DNA from: Bidens hawaiensis
Taxonomy: Eukaryota; Streptophyta; Magnoliopsida; Asterales; Asteraceae
DNA: 64,000 bases
Direction of reading: 5' to 3'
NCBI GenBank assembly: GCA_021521415.1
Contig: JAIQDT010000226.1
Location: forward strand, 62,001 to 126,000
The notes under the pieces are model-generated. The model saw nothing but the letters and a program-made list of their open reading frames with translations. It searched no databases and had not been told where the DNA came from. Shown in pieces: positions 21,930-33,454 of the stretch (position 1 is the stretch's first letter; every line of letters starts with the position of its first letter). Made by a program: the position numbers and the translations under genes.

Positions 21930-23600
21930 CCAGAGGTCACTGTAGTGTGTAAGTACGAGGTACCGGCGACATATTCATTTGTAATGGCATCAGGTAATAG
22001 TGTGCTCACAAAAATCTGACAAATAGGACTCTCCCCCTCAACTGTACTTTCTGATGGAGTTGGTGAAGACGATGAAGTTGTGATAGGTTCTGGTTGATTT
22101 ACATGCATGGATGGAGTGACATCGATTGGTTCTGTCAGATCATCATCCAGAACAGGAGATATATGAGACACGACTTTTGATCTTCTTTCATAGTGCCCAT
22201 GGAAGCTTCACCAGAGACGTTTGAGTTGGTGACTGTAAGCAAGTTGAACGGTTTGAAGAGTTCATTGTAGTCGAATAACCAGTCTAGACCAACACCAGCA
22301 TTAGTCTCATTTTCTTCCAACCATCGAACCTCATATGACTCTAAAGTCTGCTTGGTTGACTTATTGTAGACCCTGTAAGCTGTATAACCCGCAAAACAGA
22401 CAAAGTAACAAGCATCAGCTGTGGCCCCAAATTTTGGAGTAGACTTGAGATTCAGTAGAGTGCAAGGATAATCAAATGCTCTGAAATGTGCAACAGTAGG
22501 TTTATGACAATAGACAATCTCATATGGAGTTTTCATTTTTGATTTGTTGATTATCACCGATTCTGAACATAACAGGCCGTTTTAACAGCTTCTGCCAAGA
22601 AGAACAATGGCAGCTTAGAATCATACAACATAGTCCTTGCCGCTTCGATAAGAGTTCTATTTCTCCTTTTAGCCATACTATTTGTTGTGGTGTCCGCACT
22701 GAGTTGTACTGACGCATCACCCCCCTTTCTGAACGGAATTAATTTAAAGACGCATTCTTGAATTCTGCGCCATTATCACAACGTATTCCCTTCAGCTTCA
22801 AATTCATTTGGCTCTCCATGAGCACTACAAAATTCTTGATCAAATTTGCAGTTTCACTCTTATTTGACAAGAAAAACACCCAAGTGAAACGTGAGTAGTC
22901 ATCAGTAATAACAAGACAATAAGAGCTGCGAGAGAGACTTAAGACATGAACCGGTCCAAATAAATCCATATGCAGCAACTGAAAAACTGATGAAATGGAG
23001 TTAATCAGTTTTGGCTTATGAGTTTTTCGATGATGTTTACCCAAAGCATAAGCCACACATTTTTCAATAGTCACAAAGTCTTTATGTACCAATTCGTTTT
23101 TAGCAAGATGATTCAAATTTTTAGTATTAGCATGACCAAGACGACGATGCTATAGCAAGGCATTATGTTCTGAATCTTTTGAAAACAAGCATGTTATTTC
23201 ATCAGGAACATTTTTGTTCATGTCGGTCACATAAGAATTATCTTTTCGTTGTGATCGAACAAGAATCTAGTCTTCAGGTATAATTATACCAGGTTTCAAA
23301 ATCAAGAATTCCCTTTTAGTAAAATGAGTCGAAAAATCTTTATCACATATTTATGAGGCGCTTAACAAACTGTGCTTCAATTTTGGAACAAAATTAACAT
23401 TTTCTAATTTTAGAACACCGTTACTTACAATACCCTTCTGAGTAATCTTCCCTTTCTCTCCTCCCGCGAAGGGCACATACCCACAATTAAATGTTTGAAT
23501 GTCGTGTAGTTGGGAAATGTCTCTTGTCATGTGCCTGGAACAGCCACTATCAACATACCAAGGTCTGATGATATTCCTTCATAGCTGTCCCTGCACAAAG
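21884..23600 (-). pseudogene. Protease, integrase and Pro/Ser linker of Copia-2, broken
   Basis: Read right to left: the protease signature VDSGCSRHMT (Asp codon about 23550), the stretch NFVPKLKHSLLS, a His-containing zinc segment LGHANTKNLNHLAKNEL, the integrase core LLHMDLFGPVHVL with ITDDYSRFTWVFF and IRCDNGAEFKN (23116-22739), then a shifted frame, then FRAFDYPCTLLNLKSTPKFG (22557-22135) and the acidic linker before RT. Several stops occur, for example after DKD-flanking residues near 23350. Compared with the intact Pol at 53753-50406 the order is preserved, but the end of the core is scrambled near 22720. Confidence 0.8.
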
Positions 23601-26600
23601 CGTGAGATTAATTTGACTTTGGTACCCAGTCCATACTTACACTGGGTGACCCTGACTCATCTAAAGTTGTCGCAGGTTGCCATGACATGTTCTTTTTATC
23701 ATCAAACGTTGAGTTTACAGACTCTTTTACCGGAGATTTAGGCAACCATTTATGTCTACCATTGTAAGATATAGTATTATATGCACGAATGGTTGACTTC
23801 ATCTCTGGTGTTTTTGAATTGCAATGACATGGCTTTATCTTTCCAACTGTAAGTCCTTTTCCACTATTTTCGGTTTAGAATGTGTGTTAGTTTTTAGAAT
23901 CAAAGCACCTTTTCTAACCCCATTGCGAAACATGTTAGGTTTGGTCTGATGAGGACTAAACCTACCCGATTTGTTTCGGTTCCAATCATCGGTAGAGGGA
24001 CTAGCCTGATTATGCCTGAATCTTTGCAAGTACTAACTATGAGGCATATAGGGAATATTCCTCTGATAAAATCCATAATAGGGAACGTTGGACGATGTGG
24101 ACAATTTCTGGCAATATGACCAGGAGTGCCACAATTAAAACAGGTTTGGCGTTTTACGTAAAAATCATTTTGGGCAACTCCTGGTCTGGACTGGTTGTGT
24201 GGACCGGGTTGCTTCCAACTTACGAAGACCTTTTTTCACATTATTGAACTTACCACCTTGTTTGTCATTAGAGCATCCCTCTTTAACCAATTTGGGCGGT
24301 GAGAATTTGTTAGAGTTTTTTGAATTTTTATTTTTATTTGAAACCACACTGTTAGAATTCAAAGTTTCATCAGAATCAACCACACAAAAATCCTTGCTCT
24401 TTATAAACAGAGCCCACACAAACAGTCGGAATAACAGAATTTAAAGAAGGTAGTTTTAAAGAAACATTAGAAACAATGTCATTATTAAACTCAAAACAAG
24501 GGTCTTCATCCTCATCAGTCCATTCCTTCACAAGTACTTTTTCTGCACATAAAGTAAACACATTAAATCGTTCACTTCTGAAGTGGACAGACTTGCATTC
24601 ACAGAGCTAGCTTCATCACATTTGTCTTGTTACCGTACTTCATGCCCCTTACCTTGTATTCCTGTTATTTTGTAACAGAAGTACTAACATAATTGTAATT
24701 GTAGGGTGGGGGAATCTAACTGTATCATATGCCCTCACCATCATTTTCTTTCCACCATAATTGATTTTCAATCATTGAGTTAACTACTTTACTGGAACCC
24801 TAGAATTTTTTAAAATCTAGTTCAGCCTTTTCAAATTCACTAGTTAGATTCCGAATTTCCAACTTGGAGGCTTCCAGTTTAGCATTTAGTTCAGCGATTT
24901 CTTGTTCAGCGTTTAGGTAATGACAACATTTAATACTAAATTCATACTTAATCTTTGAAAAATCATTTTGAGTTGCTTCTATCTTATCCAGAAAGTCTTT
25001 TCCATTTTTCTTAAGTTTGAAGTTTTCAGATTTTATTCTTTCCATGTCTCTAATCAAATTATCATTATAGAGCTTATATAATTCTATCTTATCAACACAA
25101 TCTAGAGAACATGGTTGAAAACTTACCTCAGATGACTTTGGAGAAGTGAACGCCATATATACGAAATGAAGTTCCTTGATTTTCTCCTCAGTAGCATTTT
25201 CTTCTCTGATTTCTTCAACTTTTGTGAAGTTTGCGGTCTGATTTCCAATGTTTAGACCAGCCATCTGATCCTCCTAAGAAAATTGTTGAGCAACCAATCC
25301 CTTTCTCCACTTCCCGAACTACCCCCAGCTTCACCTCTATCATTACCCACTGGAACTAGTGCCCTTTCTATGTTTCCATCCTTCCCTGGGTTAGTACATT
25401 CACGAGCAAAATGACCTGGCTCGTGACAATTGTAGCATCTCAGAGTATCTTTGTTAAAACCCACCTTCTGATTATTAGGCGTATTCCAATTGTTTCTACC
25501 CGTCCTCTTAGTGAACTTCTTAGCCCGAAATACTACCATGGAAATTTGCCAAGAGATATCCATTTCTTAAACATCGTCAGGATGGATCTGATCAAGTTCA
25601 GCAGCAACTACAGGTTGAACCAAGTCTCCAGCTAGGAATGCATTATAACAATTCATGAATCCCGCCATTAGAGCTAAATTCTCCTGAGTCTCTTTTGGAA
25701 TGGAAGGAATCTGACTGGAGTTCTGACCAAAAGTAACACCAGGGGATTAAGACTTTCATTATTATCTGAAGATTGACCAGACTTAGTGAAGAATACTAAA
25801 GATGGTTGAGGTGGAATAGAAGATGGTTGACTTTGAGTGGTTGTGAACATTTGAAAGTTTCCCTGAGGTGGATGTTGAGTGGGCCTTGAACAATGAGAAA
25901 CTGTCTTGAGAGATATGGGTATTGTTGGAAGCAACGTTGTACCCGGCTGCACTGTAGGAGTTTGCATGATTTATTGTACGTTGCTTGTCATCCATATCAC
26001 ATGCCTTTATAGTAGCCATCATCTAAGAGCGAGACATTCGGTAGAGAGCTTTAGTCTTCTTGATGACAGCAACATTCATATCCCAACTCTTCGGTAACAA
26101 GTTCATCAGCTTGTTGTTTATCTCAGAGGTTGCTACATAAATACATGCGGGTCTCATTTCAGTCACCAGAGCTATGAACCTTTCGAGTTGAGTTTCTAGT
26201 GACTCTCCCAGAACATGGTTAAACATATTGAACTTTTGTCTCAACAAGTCTTGGCGACTTCTTTTCATGTCTTCATTTCCTTCATATACCTCAATCAATG
26301 CCTCCCAAAGTTCATTAGCAGATTGCAGTTCTCTAAAGCCAAGGGCATTTCAGGTGAGAGTGCCATAGTTAAGGTTGAAAGTTCCTTCTCTTCTTCCTTT
26401 ACTTTAGCAAAATCATCATCATCATACTGAGCAACGGGCTTCACAATAACTTCAGTTGAGTTTGCACGTTGATAAGTGATTCTTTGAGGTCCGCTAAAAA
26501 TACTTCTCTAAACCTTGGCATCCTTCATCTTAACATATTTCTCAAACCGAAACTTCCATTCACTAAACCCCTCATGAGACAAGAAACGGGGAATACGAGT

Positions 26601-26678
26601 GGTGGTCCCCATTATGGAATCTAGTTCTTGATGAAGTGAAGTGTTGGTTGAACTAGTTCCATTTGTTATCTGATCCAT
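23600..26678 (-). pseudogene. Gag of Copia-2, broken
   Basis: The first ATG at 26678 gives MDQITNGTSS..., then FSEWKFRFEKYVKMKDAKV, matching the N-domain of Copia-4 Gag (FVAWKDRFIQYVKYQDAKM). Further blocks: a helical domain near 26300-26020 (ESLETQLERFIALVTEM, LLPKSWDMNVAV), the first knuckle CYNCHEPGHFAREC near 25430, a coiled coil at 25264-24800 (FKLKKNGKDFLDKIEATQ..), and a second knuckle CFNCGTPGHIARNC near 24140. Two knuckles flanking a long coiled coil is the sireviral Gag plan. Multiple stops and frameshifts. Confidence 0.82.
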
Positions 26679-27239
26679 TTTAAAATACAAAGCCCACAAG
26701 TAATCTTAGTCCAACAAGTTTTATAGTCCAGTCACAAGCCCAAATCGAATTAATCAGGCCCAAACAACGTTCACAGATCACTGGGCCGAGAACCAGTAAT
26801 CTTGACCGAGAACTAGGTATTATTGACCAGGGGTTTACCGAGAACTAATGACAGCCGAGAACAAATGCCGAGAACTACAAACGTTGACCGAAAACCCCAA
26901 AGATGACCGAGAACTCAACAGGTTAGCCGAAAACTATCAGGAGTTGGCCGAAAACACTTGTTTTTGGCCAAAATCTTGGAAACTCAGCCGAGAACAGATT
27001 ATAATGGCCGAGAACGCTTATGCCGAGAACACTGATTCTACACCGAAAATCAATCTAGATCATAACTAACTTCCAAGAAATAAGGAATTTGATTTGTTTC
27101 CAAACCAAAATAAATCTTTTATCAAAACAAGCAGATCCTTCACCTTCGATCAATAGTTCACCAGAAATAATAACCCAGCCACCAAGAAACGAAATTCTTG
27201 AATCCTTTATATCAAAATAACGAGCCTAAATAGGTCTAA
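26679..27239 (-). other. 5' leader of Copia-2
   Basis: Untranslated leader between primer-binding site and gag ATG, about 560 bp. It is dominated by GCCGAGAAC-type repeats at 26765-27050. The part next to the primer site (27051-27239) is AT-rich with nothing further recognised. Confidence 0.6.
26765..27050 (+). repeat. Dispersed GCCGAGAAC motif cluster
   Basis: Thirteen copies of N-CCGAGAAC/N-CCGAAAAC at irregular 12-35 bp spacing, all in the same orientation (GTTCTCGGC in element sense). The spacers are unrelated to each other, so this is not a simple tandem repeat. Confidence 0.85.
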
Positions 27240-27252
27240 GGCTCTGATATTA
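27240..27252 (-). other. Degenerate primer-binding site of Copia-2
   Basis: Minus strand TTAATATCAGAGCC, two bases away from the initiator-tRNA-Met complement TGGTATCAGAGCC and in the right place next to the LTR end. Confidence 0.65.
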
Positions 27253-27254
27253 AT

Positions 27255-27635
27255 TGTAACTCCCGAGTCTGGGTCACTACAATTATGATATCAACGATAT
27301 AAGTGTTGGTGCGGAATTCCAACACTAGATGATTCAAGAAAATGAAACACAAAGACGTAACACACAAGGATTGCTTCAAAACAGACGTATTATTATACGT
27401 CGGGTGCTTAAGAACTATGACTACAACCATGTCTAGAACAACCTTAAACAACCAACTTACAAGTGAATGAACAACCAAGAACCCTATACAATGCATTCTA
27501 TATATAGGGTACTGAACACGCAAGTCCAATTGAGACTGAAAGCCCACCAAGATCCAAAGGGATCTCGATTTACATACACGGCCCAAAACAAACAAACAAA
27601 CTAACTCAGTACAAACCAATTAAGGCCCAACAAGA
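27255..27635 (-). repeat. 5' LTR of Copia-2
   Basis: About 380 bp. The inner edge is fixed by TGTAACTCCCGAGTC at 27255, and the outer edge is ambiguous between 27632 and 27638. It contains TATATATA at 27499-27506, the probable promoter TATA on the minus strand. It interrupts plus-strand Gag coding sequence of Copia-3 on its right. The partner LTR and target-site duplication are not in evidence. Confidence 0.65.
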
Positions 27636-27638
27636 ACA

Positions 27639-29762
27639 ATCAGCAAGTTATACCTCAGAATCAGAACTACCAGAGAAACAACAACCAAAACCTTCAAGAT
27701 GCTCCCAACAACACCAAGAGAAACAATCAAAACAAACCTAGAAACCAAGGAAATGTGGCACTTGCTGTTCAACAAGAAGGTGGTTTTGATTGGAGTGATC
27801 ATGTTGATGATATAAGCAAGGCAAATGTTGCATTGATGGCTAAAGTTGAAAGACAAGCTGGATCATCTTCTTTACAGGTACACTCACACTCAATATCTGA
27901 ATTACTTGAAACCATTGAATCCTTGAATGTGAAAATAGGAAAGCTTGATAGTGAATGCTTCAACGAACAAAGTATGTTGAATGTGTATGAAGCAAGTGAG
28001 GTTACTTATGAAGATTGAATTCAAATCCTTGAACAAGATTGTATGGACAGTTACAGAATTCCGTCAAGATATGTGAATGAAATTGATGGCTGAAAGAAGA
28101 TTGTGGTAGAAGAAAAGGTGAAGTACACAACACTGCAAGTTGAAAATAAATTTCTAAAAAATCTTGTATCAATTGGAAACATTTGTGGAAATTTGAGCAA
28201 AATAAAAGAAGATAAATACAAAGTTGTACCCTCACCCTTCAACCAAAACTACTCTTTGAAAGTTGATATAGTGAAGATGGAAACATATCTCAAACAGTTC
28301 AAAGATGTTTTTGAATAAAAAGAGGAATTCATTGACAATTACAAGATGATACAAGTGAGTGAAGATGGAGAGTTTGTTGTCAAGGAAGAAGTGAATGATG
28401 AAATTTCAGTAGGAATTCAAGTATCAAAAGATGATTTTGATGAATAATGTCTGAATGTAGATGATCTGAGTGATCCTAGTGAAGAATACTCAAGTGACGA
28501 TGACACCAAGTGTAAAAGAAATGGAAAACCAAGTTCCATTGACAAACTGCCTTTATTACCAACTCTCACACCAAAAATGAAGAAACATAATGAACAAATA
28601 GGGTTCAAAGAAGTCAAAGGTATCCTACGATGCATTGAAACCACCAAGTAGAACTGGTTTAACGAAGATAAGTGCAAACAACAAGACAAAGGCCAATGAA
28701 ACTGTGATAAGTGACAACTTCATTCCTGTATACCCAGTATTTTCAAGTCAAGAGTTATTTGATATTGGAGAAGTTGAAACTAAGGAATAGTATGAGAGAA
28801 GGAAATCAAGGCACAAAGGAAGTCTGGATGATGAGGCAATGAGTTTGGAACATATCAAACTTGTTAAAGGTAAAGTAAAGAGGCAAGAAATTAAAATTGA
28901 AGAATTTGTGCCTTTCTCCATTGATTTTGATGGGCTCAAAACTCAAAAACACTTGGAATTCAACCACCTAGACAAAGTGAGAGATTCACAAAGGGAAATA
29001 CTCATGAAATTTTCAAGGAATAAGTATGGTGGAAAAAGTGTGATGAGTATGGTCACCATACTGATTTCTGCCATGAGAGATTTACTCATTTCATGTTCCC
29101 ATTTGAACCAAGTTTGCACAAGATTTTAGTCTATATAAGAAGATGTATGTTGAATACTTGGGAAAAGGGAAGAAAGGTGAGGAAGTGGAAGTAAAAGGTG
29201 ATAATACAAAAGTTATGACGAATGAGAAAAACAATATGATTGTTGATGAGAAGCTGAAAAGTAATTCTGTGAATCAAATGAAAAGGAACAGCTCACACAA
29301 CAAACATGATATGGTAATGAAAAGGAATACACAACCAATCAGGATTGTTCCAAAAGAATGACACCAAGTCAGTGAAATCTGATGACTCTAAAAGATCACC
29401 AAGAGAATAAATGAAAAGTAAAAAGAGTGGGTTCTCAAGAAAGAAGTCAAGAGAATTAGGTGATGAAAAGTTTTTGTTAAAACATGAATTTGAATCTCAT
29501 GGTTTTCTTTGGAAACCATGGAGTGAAATTCAAATGTCAATAAGGACATAAGTGAGAGATGTATCAAACAAAATGGATTATGTGGTGCAAGAGTGCAAAA
29601 GCATAATTCCATATGTGAAAATTCCTAATGACAGTGGTTATAAATTAGATGAGTCTGATGGTTGTGAGATTGTTTATGAAGATCCTATGACTATTCCGAA
29701 CATCAATGCAGAAATTGTTAATAACAAAGTTGATTTGCAAGTTGATTCAGCTTGCATTTCAT
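27639..29762 (+). pseudogene. Gag C-terminal half of Copia-3, broken
   Basis: The Asn/Gln-rich start (NNQNKPRNQGNVALAVQQEGGFDWSDHVDDISKANVALMAKVE) and the Leu/Glu-rich coiled coil (LLETIESLNVKIGKLDSE; TTLQVENKFLKNLV) match the sireviral Gag region between the two knuckles. KCDEYGHHTDFCHE near 29040-29080 is the second knuckle with its first Cys changed. Stops occur at 28018, 28094, 28317, 28445 and 28790, among others. The frame ends at 29761 before the protease. Confidence 0.7.
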
Positions 29763-29814
29763 AATCCAACTAATCAATTTCTTTTATTTGTGTAGGAACA
29801 TTCCACACCAGTTA

Positions 29815-30657
29815 ATGAAGTATGGTACGTGGACACTGGATGTTCCAGGCAAATGACTTATGACAAACGGTCACATGTGAACTATGATTATCTTAACATG
29901 CCCGACATCAAGTTTTTCAAACCATTTGGTTGCACATGCTCTTTGTTGAACACCAAGGATTACCTTAACAAGTTTCAAGAAAAATCATTGGATTGCTTCT
30001 TTGTTGGTTACTCAACACACTCAAAAGCCTATAGAGTATATGTCAAAGACCATTTGCGTGTGATTGAATCTTTAAATATAATATTAAAAAAATCAGTTAA
30101 ATACAGTTGATGGTGCTGCATGGTTGTTTGATCTTGAAAAACTGATCAAGTCTTTCAAGATTTATCATGAAGACTTTGATGACTCATTTTACAAGACAGG
30201 TATGATTGAAGAGAATGATCAGAAGAAGTTAGATTTTGACAAGGTGTGGTCCAAGGTTATTGGAAAAAGAAGTGAACATAAATTTATAAAGTATCCCTCA
30301 AATGCTGAAATTGAACAAGTTCATGATGAAGAACAAAATCAAAATCCAGAACAAGAACAAGATAGTGGTAATCAAGACAATCAGATAGTTCAAGGTGATC
30401 AACTCCTGAATGAAAAAGATCCTAGCAACCAAGATGAAGTGCAAAGACAAGCTACAAGAGAAGCAAAATTTGACGATTTATTTCAAACCTTGAATACGGG
30501 AAACAATGGAGCATCTACCTCACAACAAAACAATGAAGAAGCACTAGAGTTTCATGATGCAACAACTGATTTGGTCATTGATGAACCTGATCTCAATGAT
30601 ACAAATCTGGACTCTAATTTGTCTACTGATGTGATTGTTCAATCCTCTTATGTTTAA
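29815..30657 (+). pseudogene. Protease start fused to integrase C-terminal region of Copia-3
   Basis: VWYVDTGCSRQMTYDKRSH (29820-29875) is the protease active site. About ten residues later comes PDIKFFKPFGCTCSLLNTKDYLNKFQEKSLDCFFVGYSTHSKAYRVY, which in intact Pol (53753-50406) lies about 360 residues further on, after the integrase core. The rest of protease, the zinc segment and the whole catalytic core are therefore deleted. The following frame (30124-30657) is the Gln/Asn/Asp-rich linker before RT. No integrase activity is possible. Confidence 0.82.
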
Positions 30658-32267
30658 AGAAATCATCCACCTAAGAACATCATTGGAGATATCAATGAAA
30701 GAGTTACAAGAAGTTCTTCTGAATCTACAAACATTTGTTTGTACTCCAGCTTTCTATCTCAAATTGAACCGAAGAACATTTTTCAAGCATTAAAAGACAA
30801 CTGTTGGGTAGAGGCAATGCACGAGGAGTTGCTCAATCAGAGATTTACAAGTGTGGGAACTTGTAGATAGACCAAGAAACATAGATGCAATTGGAATAAA
30901 ATGGGTTTTCAGGAACAAAAGAGATGAAAGAGGAATTGTGATTAAGAACAAGGCAAGACTTGTTGCATTGGGATGCCTACAAGAAGAAGGAATAGACTTT
31001 GAGGAAGTTTTTGCTCTTGTGGAAAGACTTGAGGCAATAAGAATCTTCTTAGCCTATGTTGCCTCAAAGAATATAAGGGTATTCCGATTATATGTCAAAT
31101 GTGAATTCTTAAATGGAAAAATAGAAGAGGAAGTGTATGTGTCCCAACCACCAGGATTTGAGGACCCTAATTATCCTAACAAAGTGTATAAGTTAAACAA
31201 ATCTTTGTATGGACTACATCAAGCTCCAAGAGCTTGGTATGATGACTTATATAATCATTTACTTTATAATGGTTTCTCAAGAGGAACTATTGACAAGACC
31301 CTCTTTTACAAGAAAGCAGGAAGATATTTGCTTCCACTACAAGTCTATGTGGTTGATATCATTTTTGGCTCAACCAAAGAACAAATTTATCGAGAATTTG
31401 AAGAAGTGATGAACTCCAAGTACTCAATGAGCTCAATGGGAGAAATGAACTTCTTTCTTGGGTTGTTGGTTCAACAAAAGGTTGATGGAATCTTCATATG
31501 CCAGTATAAGTATGTCTAGGACATTTTGAACAAGTTCAAATGTCAAGAATTCAAAACTACTTCAACTCCAATGGATAAACATGAGAAAATGATAGCAGAT
31601 TAAAAGGGGAAGCCTGTTGATGAACTTGAATATAGAGCCAAGATTGGATCCTTAATATATCTTTCTACTTCTAGACCGGATATCATGTTTGCAGTATGTG
31701 TATGTGCAAGATTTCAGTCAAGTCCTAAGGTCTCTCACATGACTGCTGTCAAGAGGATTTTTAGATACTTGAAGGGAAAACCGTATTTGGGAATTTGGTA
31801 TCCAAAGAACCAGTCTTTTGATCTCATTGCTTATACTAACAGTGATTATGATGGATGCAACATGAGGTGGAAGTCAACTTCCGGAGGATGTCAATTTTTG
31901 AGAAACAAACCACAGTGTCCATCTCAACTGCTGAAGCTGAGTACATTGCTGCATCTTCCTACTGTGCACAAGTTTTATGGATTCAGATCAAATGCAGGAT
32001 TATGGTCTGAATTTCTTAAACACTCATATTTTCATTGATAATACTGCTGCATTTTTCATTGTTAAGAATTCAGTTCAACATTCTAAGACCAAGCACATTG
32101 AATTCAAACATCATTTCATTAGGGATTGTAATGAAAATGGTCTAATTGAGACGAAAAGAGTTGACACGAGTGATAATTTGGCTGACCTATTCACCAAACC
32201 ACTTGATAGAACCAGATTCCACTTTCTTCTGAAAGCCTTGGGAATGATCAACTCAGATGAGGTCTGA
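30658..32267 (+). pseudogene. RT and RNase H of Copia-3, broken
   Basis: Homology from [26 protein letters not shown] through [44 protein letters not shown] and [14 protein letters not shown] to [14 protein letters not shown]. The active site YVDD is changed to YVVD, losing the first catalytic Asp of the pair, and the upstream LDVKSAF Asp is changed (LYVKCEF). A frameshift lies near 30850 and stops at 31517 and 31601. RNase H follows at 31685-32267 with YTNSDYDGC, ISTAEAEYIAA in a shifted frame and KHIEFKHHFIRDC. Inactive. Confidence 0.85.
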
Positions 32268-32972
32268 TTAATGATGTGTGCTTTGTGTGATTGATTGACT
32301 ATCTTGATAAAGGGCCTAAGTGATTGTTGTGTATGTTTGAATATAACTTAGGTATATTTGATACTTAGGTTAATGATCAGTGATTAAATGTGATGTCACG
32401 ATAAGTGTTCAAAATGACTAATATTCATGTGTGCTTATCTGATATCTTGATTGTGTGAATAATCTGATCTGTTGATGTTATTAGGATATGTTACACTATG
32501 CATTTTGTGAAGTCTGCTTGTTTTGATGATGTCATTGATGATTGTGTTTTGAATGTGTTACTCTCTGTTAGAGTCAAAATATGATTTTGTGTCAAAATTG
32601 CATGCTTAAATGAAATTTTCAGATGAATTTTGCTTAAAACATTTTTGACAAAAACAGAGCAAGTTGTTTATGTTGCTGAGATATGATAAGATTATTCAGT
32701 TCAAGCTTTATAGAAGCTTAAGAAAGGGTTTTTAAATGAAAATTGATCCAACCCTTTGGGAAATGATAGTACATTGACTATTTTGCCAATCATATGGATT
32801 TAATAGGCTAAATAGAGACTTAGTGAAATCATTAGCATGTATGGTTACTTTCCCATGATGTATAAAATCTAAGGTGATATAAACATAAAGAAATTGCTAA
32901 AATTAATGTGGAGTTACATTGTTGTCTATGCATGTTCCAATATACATCTTTCCGAATGATAGGCAGAAAAGT
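32268..32972 (+). other. Post-pol spacer of Copia-3
   Basis: Non-coding, AT-rich. The last part matches the Copia-4 spacer at 62330-62590 (AAAATTGATCCAACC; CTTTCCGAATGATAGGCAG) and breaks off exactly where the Copia-4 LTR starts. No gene seen. Confidence 0.6.
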
Positions 32973-33055
32973 TTTTGGTGCATAGATGTCAGTAGTTCAT
33001 ATGTATAAAGTCTGTAATCGAGTCTGTAATATTGTTTATGTAATTGTTTGTGTAA

Positions 33056-33182
33056 CAGCGAAGTTGTTGACAAGTTCGCTTAGGCGAACTTGTTAACCAA
33101 GCGAAGTTGTTGACAAGTTCGCCTAGGCGAACTTGTTCAACGAGCGAAGTTATTGACAACTTCGCCTGTGGCGAAGTTGTCG
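33056..33182 (+). promoter_or_regulatory. Hairpin-forming GCGAAGTT cluster upstream of TATA, Copia-4 LTR
   Basis: Eight motif copies, GCGAAGTT/GCGAACTT or complements, arranged as inverted pairs. GACAACTTCGCC and GGCGAAGTTGTC face each other at 33155-33181 with a 3-base loop. CAAGTTCGCC/GGCGAACTTG pairs occur near 33085 and 33125. The cluster ends 3 bp before the TATA-like box. A regulatory role is inference. Confidence 0.7.
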
Positions 33183-33184
33183 TG

Positions 33185-33191
33185 TATTTAA
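33185..33191 (+). promoter_or_regulatory. TATA-like box of Copia-4 LTR
   Basis: TATTTAA, aligned with TATATAA of Copia-5. Transcription is expected to start near 33215-33225. The LTR piece inserted in RT begins at the same point. Confidence 0.6.
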
Positions 33192-33442
33192 GTAGACCTA
33201 CGGGTTACTGTTTCGTTGTTGGTCATTTTAGGTTTTGGTTGATCGAGTTCAGTTACGTGTGAGTCTATTGACGTGAGTCTGTAAACATCTCGGTTTGAGT
33301 TATCAATATAACGTGTGGTTGTTCGTATTGTGTGTACGTGTGTTCGTGAGCTAATATTCTACGTCCGTAACGATCTACACAGGGATTCCGCACCTGTGTA
33401 TATCGGGATATCTCGTGTAAGATCCGTCCAGGAACCTACAAT

Positions 33443-33454
33443 TGGTATCAGAGC
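33443..33454 (+). other. Primer-binding site of Copia-4 (initiator tRNA-Met)
   Basis: TGGTATCAGAGC two bases after the LTR end, complementary to the 3' end of plant initiator tRNA-Met. Confidence 0.92.

Larger units (their letters stand above)
19761..27635 (-). mobile_element. Copia-2: Sirevirus-like Ty1/copia element, decayed
   Basis: Minus-strand order from the right: 5' LTR, degenerate Met-tRNA primer site, leader with GCCGAGAAC repeats, gag with two CCHC knuckles, protease, integrase, RT, RNase H and the first part of the post-pol spacer. It is cut at the left by Tekay-2, and its 3' LTR is not seen. Many stops and frameshifts occur in all genes. Gag and Pol resemble Copia-4/5 closely enough to place it in the same lineage but a different family. 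Confidence 0.8.
27639..32972 (+). mobile_element. Copia-3: Sirevirus-like element, 5'-truncated and decayed
   Basis: Plus-strand order: middle and end of gag, protease start, integrase C-terminal part, RT, RNase H, post-pol spacer. The 5' side is lost at the junction with the Copia-2 LTR, and the 3' side is lost at the junction with the Copia-4 LTR at 32972. No LTR of its own is visible. Confidence 0.75.
32973..33440 (+). repeat. 5' LTR of Copia-4
   Basis: 468 bp aligned with the 479-bp LTRs of Copia-5. The start is changed from TG to TT (TTTTGGTGCAT against TGTTGGTACAT). The end is CCTACA followed by the primer-binding site. Strongest conservation is in the last 60 bp (GGGATTCCGCACCTG.., ATCCGTCCAGGAACC). 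The U3 part holds the hairpin cluster. Confidence 0.9.

Noticed and set aside
33056..33182. Regular palindromic repeats looking like a CRISPR array
   Set aside because: Plant LTR context, unequal spacing, inverted copies and no uniform spacers; part of a promoter region.
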